A stretch of 64,000 nt of DNA, taken from positions 19,081,423 through 19,145,422 of the forward strand of contig OY755176.1 in the NCBI GenBank assembly GCA_963576735.1. Direction: 5' to 3'. The stretch comes from Bedellia somnulentella (Eukaryota; Arthropoda; Insecta; Lepidoptera; Bedelliidae). A model generated the notes under the pieces. That model made no database searches and was not told the origin of the DNA. It worked only from the letters and a program-made list of their open reading frames with translations. Made by a program: the position numbers and the translations under genes. Within the stretch, counting starts at the first letter, position 1. Each line of letters opens with the position of its first letter. Shown here piece by piece: positions 22,441 through 33,739 of this stretch.

Positions 22441-22720
22441 TATAAATATAAAAAACAGAAGTTGAGATAGTGTTTCGGTATTTTGGTATTATGTAAACTG
22501 GATGCAAAAAATGAAGTCCACGCGGACGAAGTCGCGGGGCAAAAAGCTAGTATTAAATAAATGGTAATTCTTTATATTATTTGTATGAATTAATAAAAGA
22601 ATATTTTCCTTTTTAGAAGATTTTGTTTTCCAACCAACCAACCAACTTTTTTAACGAGTAATTTGAATATTATTAAAACACACATAAATTATAAATCGCA
22701 AATTCAATTTTCAAACTTAC

Positions 22721-22990
22721 CGTTAAAATTGAACACTCAATTAGTCAATCCTTTAACTTTTCAAGTTTCACAACACGAGTTCACACGAAAGCTTTAATGT
22801 TTATCCCGACATTGTAGGTTACAATCGCGCAACTTGCAAGTTTGGGCGGAATTACGCCGCCCGCCTTACTCGATGGGCGGCGTTGTAACGACTGACTCCG
22901 CACAGTTTGGGAACGCTTTGAGCTTTGCGAGATTTTGTGAATTAGTACTCATTTGGATACTTTCAGCCCGTTTAGCTTTTCATAAGGGTT
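22721..22990 (-). promoter_or_regulatory. Candidate first exon and promoter, minus strand
   Basis: At 22720/22721 the minus strand has a strong 5' splice site (TTTTAACG|GTAAGTTTGA). Upstream of it the DNA becomes repeat-free and richer in GC and CpG (GCGGAATTACGCCGCCCGCC at about 22848). That is what a non-coding first exon with its promoter could look like. The gene would run leftwards; I found no coding exon for it in the window. Confidence 0.3.
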
Positions 22991-23011
22991 TTTTATTGCA
23001 CAAAGTATTCG

Positions 23012-23334
23012 TTACTTACTAAACTTTTATGTCGCATTTAAGGCTTTACCTCGAATTTCACTTTTATTTTTTAAGAATATAGCCTGGGGTTAGAACTTAT
23101 TTGATACATGAAAGTAAAGTGTTTCACGGAATTTTCGTATTAACTACATACTTTTTTATAACTTTTAAGTATTGAGATATTTAATTTCCGAAGTTTTCGA
23201 CTATTTACAGCTTTAATATTCTTGGATAACATTTGCTATACACTGTCTTATATAACCAAAAGTCTTTCAAACTATGCAAAAAAAAATGAACTGTAAAATG
23301 CACAAAATTATTGTAAGCTTATATTTGATATGAG
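23012..23334. other. No recognised feature
   Basis: AT-rich, no supported gene or repeat. Confidence 0.4.
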
Positions 23335-23346
23335 CACATTTTGAAC

Positions 23347-23599
23347 ATACATACATACATATACTAACGGCTATAAATCTCTTAACGGGATAATCAGAGC
23401 TTTGGAATGAAAAATTTCTCAGCCACTTTTGGAAGTTGATTGGGGAAAAGATGGTAATAATAAATGTTTTTTGGTGACGGGTCTCCAACCACATCGCCCG
23501 AAAATCACTTAATAAGCCCCTATACCCTTAGTCGCCTCTTACGTTCATCCACGGGTAGAAATGGGGTAGTGTTATTCTAAGCCAAACACTACACGGCTA
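23347..23599 (-). repeat. Full Rep-B copy with 12 bp target duplication
   Basis: CACATTTTGAAC flanks it at 23335-23346 and 23600-23611. Confidence 0.9.
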
Positions 23600-23868
23600 C
23601 ACATTTTGAACGTAGTAAATTTTATTAAAATATAACTTTTATGAAACACAATGTAAAAGAAACTAGCGTTTATCTGCTCAAAAATAATTTAACCGCAAAG
23701 CAACCAAAACATAATTAAGATTAAAAAGCTTTGGTCTTCATCTAGGCAGTATGAAATAAGTTAATCAAAAGCTTTGCTGGAGCTTAAATTAGAACAATCC
23801 GCTTATAGTGGAAACAACGAGGAGTAAACCTTCATTTTTCTAGTTATTGTATTGTAGTGTAAAAAATA

Positions 23869-24096
23869 CATACATACTTATACTCACGGCTATAATCCCT
23901 AGAAGGGGCGCCAGAGCTTTGGAATTAGAAATACCTCAACCACTTTCGAAAGTTGTGTGGGGATAAGATCGGTAAAATAAATATTATTGGTGATGGGTCT
24001 CCAACCGCATCGCCCAAAAATCACTTAAACTACCCCGAAACCTAAACGACTTAGTCGTCTCTAACGGTCACCCATCGAAAGAAAACACTACACAGT
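23869..24096 (-). repeat. Rep-B copy
   Basis: From ATACATACATACTTATACTC to CACTACACAGTA; the GAAATGGGGTAGTG stretch near the 5' end is deleted. Confidence 0.75.
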
Positions 24097-24309
24097 AACA
24101 AACAATAGTTTAAAAATATCAATATGAAAAATCTTATGATATTCCCAGAGTGACATAAATAGTTCTATAATAGTCTGAAATAGATACATTCAATAGAAAA
24201 GAATGTTTAAAATTGTTACAATAACTTTCAGGTCTTTACAATTCGCTAGTTGTTTTCTATTCTGCGAAAGATGGCTTGAAATAGCTCTATATACTATTTT
24301 CTTCTGCAT

Positions 24310-24470
24310 GAGCTCGCTGCTCTGCTCTGAGCTTGCTCGAGCGACCTTTTAACAAGATATCGCGTGGTATAAAACAGCCATCCCCTTCACACTTACATAG
24401 TATAGCATGCTTTTGTCTCATTCTAACCGACAGTGTCACGATAAAATAACGCTAGTGATAGGCCTGTTGG
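24310..24470 (-). mobile_element. Relic of C-family MITE
   Basis: TATCGCGTGGTATAAAACAG and CATTCTAACCGACAGTGTC match the interior of the copies at 8464 and 13219, but both terminal repeats are eroded. Confidence 0.55.
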
Positions 24471-25247
24471 GTTTCGTATGAGTCGATAAAGGGTGCGTTC
24501 GTTTTCTACTTACTGTTGGACTGTTTAGAAAGCAGTCACTATCGACTCTTTTTGTTAATTTTTGACGGCAATACTAGCAGTAAGAAGGTATAAATAAGAG
24601 AGACATTTTTAAGGTACTTTATGTATAAGTTTCTGAGATGTTAAATGTTTCCAGTGCAAAGCGGCGTCGATTTAAACTCTGAGTAAGGCCTATATTAATG
24701 TGATATTAACACGCTTATATTATTTTCAAGACATAATTCGGTGTGCAAAGTTTTTTTTGGTATTTATTAAATATTCTTATTCGATAGAAAACAAGAAAAT
24801 AAAAGACTAATTTGTATATTTTTCATTTAAAATGAGTAATTGTAACGTTATGATTTTTTAAAGATTGTTCTACTTTTGTACTTTATCGATTCGTAATCGT
24901 AATTCGTAATCGATTGATAAAATCACGTAGCGACATGCAAATGAAGCGAAATGTTTTATGAAAATGTTGTTGATTGCAAAACATAATACGAATTTGTGAT
25001 GTCAAATGAAATTATTACGATGTTGTACTAAACAAACCTATGATTTTCGATATTTTATTAATAAACTGCAAAACCGTATGTCTTTGAAACAACATTGAAG
25101 GTCAAACACTGAAACAGTTTTTTGATAAAATAACAGTCATCTTAGCTTCAATTGATATATTTTCAAAAAAATATTGATTATAACCATAATATCTCGGAAT
25201 GGTTTTGTAATCAGCATCACTTTAGTAAAACTTTGCATACCGAATTG
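24471..25247. other. No recognised feature
   Basis: AT-rich; no supported gene or repeat. Confidence 0.4.
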
Positions 25248-25311
25248 TTGTAAATTTATCATGATTGTTAACGGGGAGGGAAACAATCGTGAGTAAACAA
25301 GCTTAGTTATA

Positions 25312-25959
25312 ATTTAAATCTTTTTTTTTTCATGAAAACCTTATGTGGGGATTATTACTAATAAATAAACAATAAATAAAGGAAACACACGACACGGTAA
25401 CACAAAACAGGACACGGTAGCTCAATTGGCAAGAGCGACGGGGGCGTATACCCGAAGTCGCGGGTTCGAATCCCGCCTGTGTCGAAATTTTTCTTTCCTT
25501 TATTTATTTTATATTTATTATATAAGGATCATCAACAGCAACACATATTATATAGTAAGTTGAAACAGTACAGTAAATAAGGCCAATAACAGATGATCAC
25601 AAGTTAAAACAAGATACACACACAGTTAATTCAAAAGAAAAAAATAATAATAAACTTAACTATCTAAAGACATAATGAGTAACAACAGAAAAAGAAAAAA
25701 ATATATATATGTAAAAATGCTAAACAATTGAAAAAAGAATAAAATTTAATATTATTGATAATTGATGATACTTGAATGATAAATGTGTGTGGTGTGTGTA
25801 ATGTGTGTTATGATGTGTGAGTGTATATATGAGAATGTGAGTGTCTGTATGTGAATGTGATTGTATTGATATGCATAAACGTTATATAATAGTAAAAACC
25901 TTATTTAAATAATATGACATAGAAATGGTTAGATCTATCTAAATTATTCTTTATTTATC
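25312..25959 (+). mobile_element. Insertion with T-family arm and tRNA-like core
   Basis: The first 190 bp are the T-family arm (CATGAAAACCTTATGTGGGG), the tRNA-like sequence and TTTTTCTTTCCTTTATTTAT. The remaining 450 bp (GT-rich near 25785-25860) are unrelated to the other copies. The 12 bp duplication around the whole block is longer than usual for a MITE and suggests insertion by a retroelement machinery or of a composite. Confidence 0.55.
25411..25484 (+). tRNA. tRNA-like sequence, best preserved of three
   Basis: The acceptor arms GACACGG and CTGTGTC can form 7 pairs with one G:U. The D arm is GCTC/GAGC, and the T arm GCGGG-TTCGAAT-CCCGC is perfect. The anticodon arm is CGGG...CCCG with an 8-base loop GGCGTATA, so the anticodon is ambiguous (GTA if read centrally). 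There is no CCA. It sits in a mobile element and is probably tRNA-derived rather than a housekeeping gene. Confidence 0.5.
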
Positions 25960-26020
25960 AGCTTAGTTATAGTTAGTCATGTGATAGTGTATTTGTGCAA
26001 AAACGGCAAACACGGCACAC

Positions 26021-27034
26021 ACAACTTCATGAGATTTAGTTTAAAATAATAGTCTTCAGGTTTTAAGATATTGAATATATTGTAAAAAATATTAATATGG
26101 ATTGCTTTATCTTTACTTTAAGAAGTATTTTAAACATTAATATTCAGATTATTTTGTTTAATGTTACTTACATACGCAATATGCATCATGTCCTTATTTA
26201 AACCGCTTTCGCCCTCAGAGTGCAAGATTGTGATGAAAATTTCCAAAAGAACAATATTCCGTAACTACACATTTTACGATATATGTTTAATGATTCCAAT
26301 AGCCAAGTGTTCTCTTGAGAAGATGAGTAACTGAATGCAAGCAATAATGTTCTTTTTCCGTGCAATGTTACATTTATCACGAGAAAGGAAAAATGCAATG
26401 TTTTCCAAATCGACTAAAGTAAATGATGTTCTAAAAAAAAACACATTAAGTAAAACTGATATACTTATTTTCACACCTGCAATTCTCATTTGGTTAAGCA
26501 AACTGATTTAATAGGAACGTCCTAATTTTAAATTTCATCGATCTTCTCCTAAATTTATGATCTTTATTCTTTTGATTATGGTATTGGTTATTTATAATCG
26601 TTGTTTTAATATTAAACTTAATGGAAATATAATTATTTAGATTTCTTGTACCAAAATTACTAGTTTTTTTAAAATTTATGGTCTGCCTATATAAGGTCAT
26701 ATATTTCCGGACATAAATACATACATTCAAGGCAATTTTATTAGTAGGGTGGTTATAATGCTGGCATTGTCTAGTGCATTATCAGCGTATATTTTTTTTA
26801 GTTTTAAAATGTTTTTTAATTTTTAAATTAATCTCATTAAAACTTAATTACAACGATTTAATTTGTTTAGGTCTCGAAGCCATATAGATATACCTAAATA
26901 ATGCGCGGTGTTAGTAGGGATCGTAAGCGCTATTCCTTTTGAGACATATAATTTGAGTGTTTTTGACGGAATATTATAAACTTATGAAAAGGCAAACCTT
27001 TCAAAAATTTTAAGAGGAAATTTCATTATTTCCA
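26021..27034. other. No recognised feature
   Basis: About 1 kb of AT-rich DNA; its short frames (26198-26730, minus) match nothing I recognise. Confidence 0.4.
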
Positions 27035-27370
27035 GCGTGGTCGTCCTTAATAGACGTTTCCAACCACATTGGCTCTATGCCTATATATCTCTTTTACCAA
27101 TTTGCTATCATCCATCCTTTCTATGTGCCAAACAATCCTGTTTTTATCACTTTTACAATACCATCTTTCATATCGCATATTTTACGCATCTCACTATTTC
27201 TTACTCGATCTCATAACCTAACATTACAATATTTCTAAAAGACCTCATTTCCAATGGCTCCAATGCATTGACTCTGCTCTCAAGCTTCTTCTGCCACACC
27301 CAACATTTGCTGCCAAACAAAAGAACTAGAACCGCATCATGCACTGCCATTCAAGCCTTTTCGATGACTG
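27035..27370 (-). pseudogene. Degenerate LINE reverse transcriptase C-terminus
   Basis: In broken minus-strand frames it reads VLVLLFGSKCWVWQKKLESR followed by AL-EPLEMRSFR and, further on, RPMWLET-like text. This is the YGSE.W...(I/V)..E.R.LRR block found after the palm domain in RTE-type and related LINEs. It has several stops and no flanking repeats that I can define. Confidence 0.6.
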
Positions 27371-27376
27371 ACTCTC

Positions 27377-27614
27377 ACATACACACATATACTCACGGCT
27401 ATAAATCCCTAAAAGGGCTAGCCAGTGCTTCAGATTAAAAAAATCTCAGCTTGTTTTTTTTTAAGTCGGCAGAAAAAATATAGGTTGATGGTAATGGATT
27501 TCCAAACACATCGCCCAAAATCCCTTAAGAAGTCCCAATACCCTTAGTCGCCTCTTACAATCACCCATGGGAAGAAATGGGGTAGTGCTATTCTAAACCG
27601 ACACTACTCAGCTA
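27377..27614 (-). repeat. Rep-B copy
   Basis: From ACACACATATACTCACGGC to GACACTACTCAGCTA; the middle is altered (GTTTTTTTTTAAGTCGG). Confidence 0.75.
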
Positions 27615-28025
27615 CTTAACATTTTTAATATCAACTTAAAGCTTGGAGACAACCTGAAACCGTTTTCAAGCTGTCTCCAAGCTTACAAGTGAATATCTTA
27701 TTTGCCACAGTTGGTAAATAAAATATTTAGTTAATTTTCAACAACTCTTAGCAAAATATACCATTCCAATGAGTCTTAACTTTTGTGACAACAGCTGGTA
27801 TAATCCAGCAACAGATTTTGTTTAAAAACTCTGATAATTTGAGACGGAGCTTCAGGCAACCTGAATTTTATGTCCACAGCATTGTCCCAGAATAATTTAT
27901 AGCACCACCACACACATACACCACATAAGAATAACACCACCACATTTCTTATAACAACACCACATGTTTTCGTAAAGAGTTTTTGCCATTGATTAGAGAC
28001 TATACAACCAACTTTTTATTTTATT
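27615..28025. repeat. Unannotated DNA with a hairpin
   Basis: AAGCTTGGAGACA (27639-27651) and TGTCTCCAAGCTT (27672-27684) form a 13 bp stem with a 20 base loop. Nothing else recognisable. Confidence 0.6.
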
Positions 28026-31000
28026 AGAGCCGCCAGGTGGCTATCAAGACCACCTCTGGCGTCGGTCGGGACTGGGGTAACTCAGTCTCAGCAATTGGTG
28101 CCCGCCGCTAGTGGAGTACGGCGCCGGATGACATGGACGGTTGATATGAATAGAAATGCCATGCGGGCCTATCTTAGGGTCTCAGGATCAAGAACTGGAC
28201 GGACGGGTTATCGGGCAGCAATGTACCGCGAATTTCTGCGGCTGAAGCCCAATTTGACCGTCACAGAACAAAACCTGGTGGACCGAGTTCGATGTGTACA
28301 GCGCTCAGAACTTTTTAGCACTACCGAACTCGAGCAATTGCGACGCGAGGCTGTTCCTCCACTGGAAGAAGAGCCACCCTTGCAGGTTCTCCCTCCTATC
28401 TCTGAGCGGGAAGTACGGAGGGATTCGATTGTAAACCTGCCGGATGCGGGTGGTGTGGAAAGCGATTGGGGAACAGTCTCCCTGGATTTGGATTTGGTGA
28501 GGAACGCACTTGAAGGGACGATCCTGGAATATCGCCAAGTGCCTCTCGAAAGGAGGTCGAGGCTGCCCCGAGTTCCAAGGCTATGCAATAACATGCTGCC
28601 CTCATTTTTTAGAGAGCAGCATTGACCTCTGGGATACGGATTCAATTCTCTTTGGCGCCGCAATGACAGTTTGTCAATTTGTCGGCATCAGGATGCCGCC
28701 ATCAAGATCTGGTGGCTCCCGCCAGGCTGGCAGTACTAGTCCCAGGACTAGAACTAGACCAGCCTGGATGAGGCGGATTGAAAGCCGTATCATAAGGGCC
28801 AAGGTTCTCATCGGCAAACTGACCAGCTTCAGATCAGGCAACAATAGGCCGAGGGTGGTGCGCTTCGTCAGGTAGGTATTCTCCGGTGAGAATGTCTTCG
28901 ACAACTCGCCGGAGTTTGCCTGAAGACTGGTGGAGCGCATCGATGATGATGATGATGATGATGAATTCGAGGGAGCCTGCGAACCCATAGTGCCTATGAA
29001 CCCCGTCAACATATCCGAGGAGAATGTGGTGGCTGCGATCCGTAAGGCTCCGAACTGGAAAAGTCCGGGGCCGGACGGATTGCACCATTACTGGTTGAAG
29101 GGGTTCACGCGCTGCCACGCTACTCTCGCCCGTCAGTTCCAAAGTGCCTTCGAGAGTGGGACGCTCCCGAACTTCTTAACTACTGGGGTCACTCATTTAG
29201 CTCCAAAGAGCGATGCTACCGCGGATCCATCACAATACCGCCCCATTACTTGTCTTTGTACAATTTACAAGACCTTGACATCCGTTCTGAGCTCCAAGAT
29301 TACTCAACACATTGTTGATAACAATGTGATATCTGGAGCTCAGAACGGATGTAGGGGCGGTAGTCGCGGTAGCAAGGAGCTACTCCTCATCGATGCGGTC
29401 GTAGGCCAACTGGTTAAACGCAACCGTCGGAACTTCTCCACTGGCTGTATAGACTACAGGAAGGCGTTCGATTCGGTACCTCATTCATGGCTCATGAGGG
29501 TCCTCGAGCTGTACAAAATTGAAAGTACAGTTCGACACTTCCTCGGGCAGTGTATGGGGTGCTAGGGAACGATCCTGAGTTTAGACGGTCAGCGGATGAC
29601 GGACGCGGATGACCAAATTTATATAAGGCGAGGGATTTTCCAGGGCGATTGCCTGACTCCAGTTTGGTTTTGCTTGGCCCTGAATCCTCTAAGTACACTC
29701 TTGGAGAATTCGGGGGCAGGCTTTCAGTTTCGGAGAGGCGGACCACGCTTGCCTCATCTCCTTTACATGGATGACCTGAAGCTTTACGCCCCCACGGCTG
29801 ACAGATTGGCGGAGCTACTGACGATCACTAATGATTTCAGTGGTTCCGTCAAGATGGAGCTCGGGGTCGATAAGAGTGCAGTCATTCATGTCGAGAAGGG
29901 GCATGTCGTGCACTCTGATGGTGTCGATGTCGGCACCAATCATTTGAGGGCACTCTCCGAGGCTCAAACATACCGGTATCTGGGCATGTCACAAACTATC
30001 GGTGTGAAGGTGGCAGACGTGAAACAGGGTGTTTGCGAGGAGTTTTATGAACGCCTGAAAATTGTGCTTAATAGCTACTTGTCAGGCGTTAATAAAATCC
30101 GAGCCATTAACTCCTGGCCTGGGTCATGCCTGTGTTGATGTACACATTTGGCGCTCGTGGCGTGCAGACGAGTCCGCACGACGAAGACCTCTCATCGAAT
30201 GCATCATCCGAGGTCGTCGGTTATGAGATTGTATATCCCGCGGAAGTGTGGTGGCCGAGGCCTCTTGAGTGCCAAAACCATGCACAACCGCGAGGAATGA
30301 AACCTCAGAAACTATTTTTTGACGATGACGGATGATAGTGTTCGGGGAGAGGTGGTCGCTAGTGATAAAGGACTGACTCCCTTATCGTTGGCTTCACAGG
30401 ATTGGCGAACCCCGGAGGTACTTAGCACCTCTGATCGGGAGTCCGTATGGAAAGAGAAGGAGCTGCACGGGAGGTTTTACAAGCTACTTTACGAACCTTT
30501 CGTGGACCGTAAAGCCTCCCTGCATTGGCTGCGTTTCGGGGACCTCTTTGGGAAAACCGAAGGTTTTGTCTGTGCAATACAGTACCAGGTTAGCAAGACG
30601 CGGAACTATCGGAAATACATCCTAAAGGACGGTACCACAGACGTTTGTCGAGCATGTGGCCATCACTTAGGCATGTTATTTCCGGTTGTTCGGCTCTTGC
30701 TAACACTGAGTATAAACATCCATGTAAACTTGCACAGGCACAACCAAGCAGCCAAAATCCTACATAAGGAGCTCGCTCTGAAATGCGGACTCTTGCAACA
30801 GAGGCTGCCGTATTACAAGTATCTACCGGAGCCAATCCTAGAAAACGATCGTGCCAAAATCTATTGGGACCGATCCGTTATCACGGATAGGACTATTCTA
30901 GCGAATAAGCTTGATATCGTGGTATGAGATCGGTCGCAGTCGAAGGTATTTCTAGTGGATGTCACTATCCCTCATGACGAGGGTCTCGTGAAAGCCGAAA

Positions 31001-31345
31001 CCGAGAAGCGTCGCAAGTATCTCGATCTGGCTCACGAGATCACCGACATGTGGGGTGTGACTTCGACAGAAATAATCCCAATTGTTTTGTCCGCGAACGG
31101 GTTAATTACAACCAGCCTCGTGACCAACCTGAGGCGGTTGGATTTCTGTGGCGTGTCGGATGCACAAGGCACAAATGCAGAAGGCGGTGCTGCTCGATAC
31201 GGCTCGGATCGTCCGTCGGTTCTTGAACCTGAGTCCCTGACCCCGACCGACTGTGCTCTTGTCGGGAAGTACCGCCTCTCCCATTTAAAATTCTAATTTT
31301 ATTTGTCTCGGCCATGGGAGAGGCGAGAATCGAAAATATACCCAG
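28026..31345 (+). mobile_element. R4/Dong-like non-LTR retrotransposon, decayed
   Basis: A GC-rich block starting AGAGCCGCCAGGTGGC and ending at a TAA array (31346-31359). R4/Dong elements of Bombyx are known to insert at TAA repeats. The array here continues into an inverted LINE tail (AATCTTTATTTTCCAAACAC), so the element probably landed in that tail's microsatellite. Nearly the whole element remains. Confidence 0.7.
28095..31296 (+). pseudogene. Pol of an R4/Dong-like element, frameshifted
   Basis: The single Pol protein can be followed through several frames. N-terminal region: RLKPNLTVTEQNLVDRVRCV (about 28230). Before the palm lies a run of six Asp (28940-28960) from a GAT expansion. 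The reverse transcriptase starts near WKSPGPDGLHHYWLKGF (29060-29100), then QYRPITCLCTIYKTLTSVLS, CIDYRKAFDSVPH (first catalytic Asp), GDCLTPVWFCLALNPLS and LLYMDDLKLYA (YMDD pair, about 29760). The end has CRACGHH and the restriction-like endonuclease FLVDVTIPHDEGLVKAETEK (about 30950-31010). Breaks: stop at 29563, frameshifts near 28600, 30120 and 30310, stop at 30925, and a further shift after 31140. Not functional. Confidence 0.8.
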
Positions 31346-31800
31346 ATAATAATAATAATCTTTATTTTCCAAACACAGTTTTCAGTACAGTGAAGATATT
31401 GGGATTTGTTTTCAAGAATTAGTCAAGAATATAAAAGGCAGAAGATATTTTCAATAGAACAGTCTGAATGCTCTGAATAAAGCAAATAGTTCATACAGTA
31501 AAAGGAATAAGTTTATAGAAATGTCGATGCGGAACATTAAGCATAAAGATTATGCAACGATATAGAAGTGATATTTAGTTATGGTTAGGATATTTGGATT
31601 GCTGTCTCCTTAGATTTTATTCTTATTTTATTCTGATAGAAGGATTATTGCACTGGAGAATTTTAAATTAAAGCATCTAATTATTGTTTTTTTAGGAAAC
31701 ATGGAAAAAATATTTTTATTTAAGAGGCTACAGTGTTTTTTATTCATATTAGGAATACAATTTAAAATTTTAACTTTCGTCAATAAAATAAAAAAAAAAT
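31346..31800 (-). mobile_element. TAA array and LINE tail, then unannotated DNA
   Basis: Read on the minus strand, GTGTTTGGAAAATAAAGATT runs into the TAA/TTA array, a typical non-LTR 3' end. Only about the last 60-100 bp are identifiable. Confidence 0.5.
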
Positions 31801-31904
31801 AAAAACCCTACACCCTCTTTATTTTACGTGAAACTCTGTGACAATACATCAAGGGCTTGTCACAGAGTTTAGTGAAGCCGACTAATTCAGATAACAGGGT
31901 TTTA
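31801..31904. repeat. Small inverted-repeat unit
   Basis: AAACTCTGTGACAA and TTGTCACAGAGTTT (31829-31872) form a perfect stem, within outer AAAACCCT/AGGGTTTT matches at the ends. Could be a tiny MITE. Confidence 0.5.
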
Positions 31905-32350
31905 GTAAATTACTTACTTCTGAAGTAACTGTAAGCATTATGAAACAAAGCACCACGGCCGGCATGCACTAACATATTGATTTAAATTCATCGTTTCATA
32001 AAAAATACCTTGATACCCAACAGGTCAAGGTAACTTCAATAAAAGTACAACTACTTCTTCTAAAAGACTTCTATTTCTAGGTCTAGATTACGAGCCAGCT
32101 ATTATTACTGGACTGTGGCAATCGAAATAATACCGTTTTGTATCACACCTGGTACAAAGCTCAAATGTCATTAATAAGGCTTGAGCCTATCCTAAAATAA
32201 TCATTTTGGCGATAGTCCCCCACTCTCGCATAGTGCAGGTTGGCACACTAACAATTACAACAATTACTACCGTGATAGTACCCGGGATTAACGACTTATT
32301 ATATACATATACTAAACAAAGTTTCTTTTTAATAAGAGAATTATAAGAAT
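31905..32350. other. No recognised feature
   Basis: AT-rich, no supported gene or repeat. Confidence 0.4.
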
Positions 32351-32361
32351 TATAACAAGAA

Positions 32362-32608
32362 GAGGCTTTGCCGTGTAGTGCCGGCTTAGAATGTCGCTAC
32401 CCCTTTCTACCCACGGGTGTCGTAAGAGGCGACTAAGGGTATTGGGACTTTTTATTGGATTTTTGGGCGATGCGGTTGGAGACCCATCACCATAAACCTT
32501 TATTTAACCGCCTTTTCCCAGCTCAACTTCCAAAAACGGCTGAGGAATTTATAATTCCTTGACTCTGGCTACCCCTTTTAGGGAATTATAGCCGTGAGTA
32601 TATGTATG
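32362..32608 (+). repeat. Full Rep-B copy with 11 bp target duplication
   Basis: TATAACAAGAA lies at 32351-32361 and 32609-32619. It is the GTCGCTACCCCTTTCTACCC subtype shared with 38764. Confidence 0.9.
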
Positions 32609-32659
32609 TATAACAAGAATTATAGTTTTTTTTTCTTTTATATCTTGAAATTAGTGTGT

Positions 32660-32900
32660 GTGTTAACGGTGAGGGAAAACATCGTAAGGAAACCCACATG
32701 GCTGAGTTGTACTTAGTCATGTGACAGTGTATTCGTACAAAACGGCGATAGGCCTGCCCCCTATCACGTGAGTAAACTGTCTATGCAAAACGTGGGTACT
32801 CTGAACACCAGGTGACAAAGTCACGTGATGTTCAGAAGTATTAGTACCTCTGCCAACACCTTCGGGGATATTCGGCGTGAACGTTTATGTTATGTTATGT
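32660..32900 (+). repeat. 5'-truncated Rep-A with 12 bp target duplication
   Basis: AAATTAGTGTGT lies at 32648-32659 and 32901-32912. The tRNA head is absent; the body and tail TATGTTATGT are intact. Confidence 0.9.
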
Positions 32901-32912
32901 AAATTAGTGTGT

Positions 32913-33230
32913 ATATAATAAAAGTTTTCCTTTTTTTTCTATAATTTATCTTAACATAAATGTCTGTTCTGCAAGACTACTTGATCCATGCGAAAACCTA
33001 AAAGCTATTTTACTGACAAACATAAAGATAAATCAACAAGTACTTTAATGTTCCGTGAGAGCTTTGTTTACTAAAGATCCGTTAAACCTTTACTATCTGA
33101 ATATCATTACGATGTACGCCTGAAGGGGTTAGTAGTGCTTTTAATTATTTACTCGTAATCTTTCTTTTATGTATTACCTTAATATATGTTTGTACTTTAA
33201 TGTAATTTTTCTCACTTTGTTTACCAATAT
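32913..33230. other. No recognised feature
   Basis: AT-rich; no supported gene or repeat. Confidence 0.4.
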
Positions 33231-33234
33231 TTGT

Positions 33235-33390
33235 CAGGATAGAAGAATTTCGCGCTGGCAGCCATTGGCACGGTGGCTCAATTGGCAGAGCGTGTCGGGG
33301 CGTATACCCGAGGTCGCGGGTTCGATTCCCGCCTGTGTCGAAATTTTTCTTCCCTTTATTTATTCTTTATTTATTAGTAACTATTGTGAG
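33235..33390 (+). mobile_element. T-family element, right half with tRNA-like core
   Basis: AGAAGAATTTCGCGCTGGCA, a tRNA-like sequence, then AAATTTTTCTTCCCTTTATT and ATTCTTTATTTATTAGTAAC. The left arm and the outer right arm are missing. Confidence 0.65.
33267..33340 (+). tRNA. tRNA-like sequence in T-family element
   Basis: Acceptor GGCACGG/CTGTGTC (two G:U), D arm GCTC/GAGC, anticodon stem TCGGG/CCCGA with the 7-base loop GCGTATA (centre GTA), T arm GCGGG-TTCGATT-CCCGC. Position 33 is C, not the usual T, and two extra bases follow the D arm, so it is likely a pseudo-tRNA. Confidence 0.45.
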
Positions 33391-33472
33391 CTCAATACAA
33401 ATGCAAATTATATAATAAATATACGGACATATTAAATACAGATTAAGTTAGCCCATTAAGTGCCCAGTAAGT

Positions 33473-33730
33473 ATATGCTGTGTAATGTCGGCTTAGAATA
33501 GCACTACCCCATTTCTTCCGGTGGGTGTACGTAAGAGGCGACTAACGGTATTGGGGCTTTTTAAGGAATTTTGGGTGATGCGGTTGGAGACCAATCACCA
33601 ACAACCTTTATTTCACCATCTTTTCCCCACGCAACTTCCAAAGGTGGCTGTGGAATTTCTAATTCCTTAGCTCTGGCTATCCCTTCTAGGGATTTATAGC
33701 CGTGAGTATATGTTTGTATGTATGTATGTA
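33473..33730 (+). repeat. Full Rep-B copy
   Basis: Complete from ATATGCTGTGTAGTGTCGGC to (TATG)n; separated from the next copy by only 10 bp. Confidence 0.85.
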
Positions 33731-33739
33731 AAATAACTA

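Larger units (their letters stand above)
19005..22550 (+). mobile_element. Helitron carrying a LINE and other inserts
   Basis: The start TCCATACTAACATTATAAAT follows host A, and the end GTCGCGGGGCAAAAAGCTAG precedes host T (22551). The conserved GTTTGTTTGTTTGTTCCGCT segment is split by the LINE at 19043-21098. The rest includes a diverged tandem duplication (units near 21335 and 21460, each with AGAAGCTWAATG and an AAGGAA block), a tRNA-like segment and a Rep-B relic. There is no Rep/helicase. Confidence 0.7.
25248..26020 (+). repeat. Rep-A fragment split by a 648 bp insertion
   Basis: The body piece TTTATCATGATTGTTAACGG (from 25255) breaks at 25311 and resumes with AGTTAGTCATGTGATAGTGT (25971). 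AGCTTAGTTATA is duplicated at 25300-25311 and 25960-25971. Confidence 0.75.

Noticed and set aside
25411..25484. Functional tRNA gene
   Set aside because: The anticodon loop is 8 bases, the acceptor has a wobble pair, and the sequence recurs inside the same inverted-repeat element, so a tRNA-derived repeat is more likely.
28208..28663. Minus-strand frames of up to 151 codons
   Set aside because: Antisense to the N-terminal part of the R4/Dong-like Pol; Ser/Arg-rich shadows in a GC-rich region.
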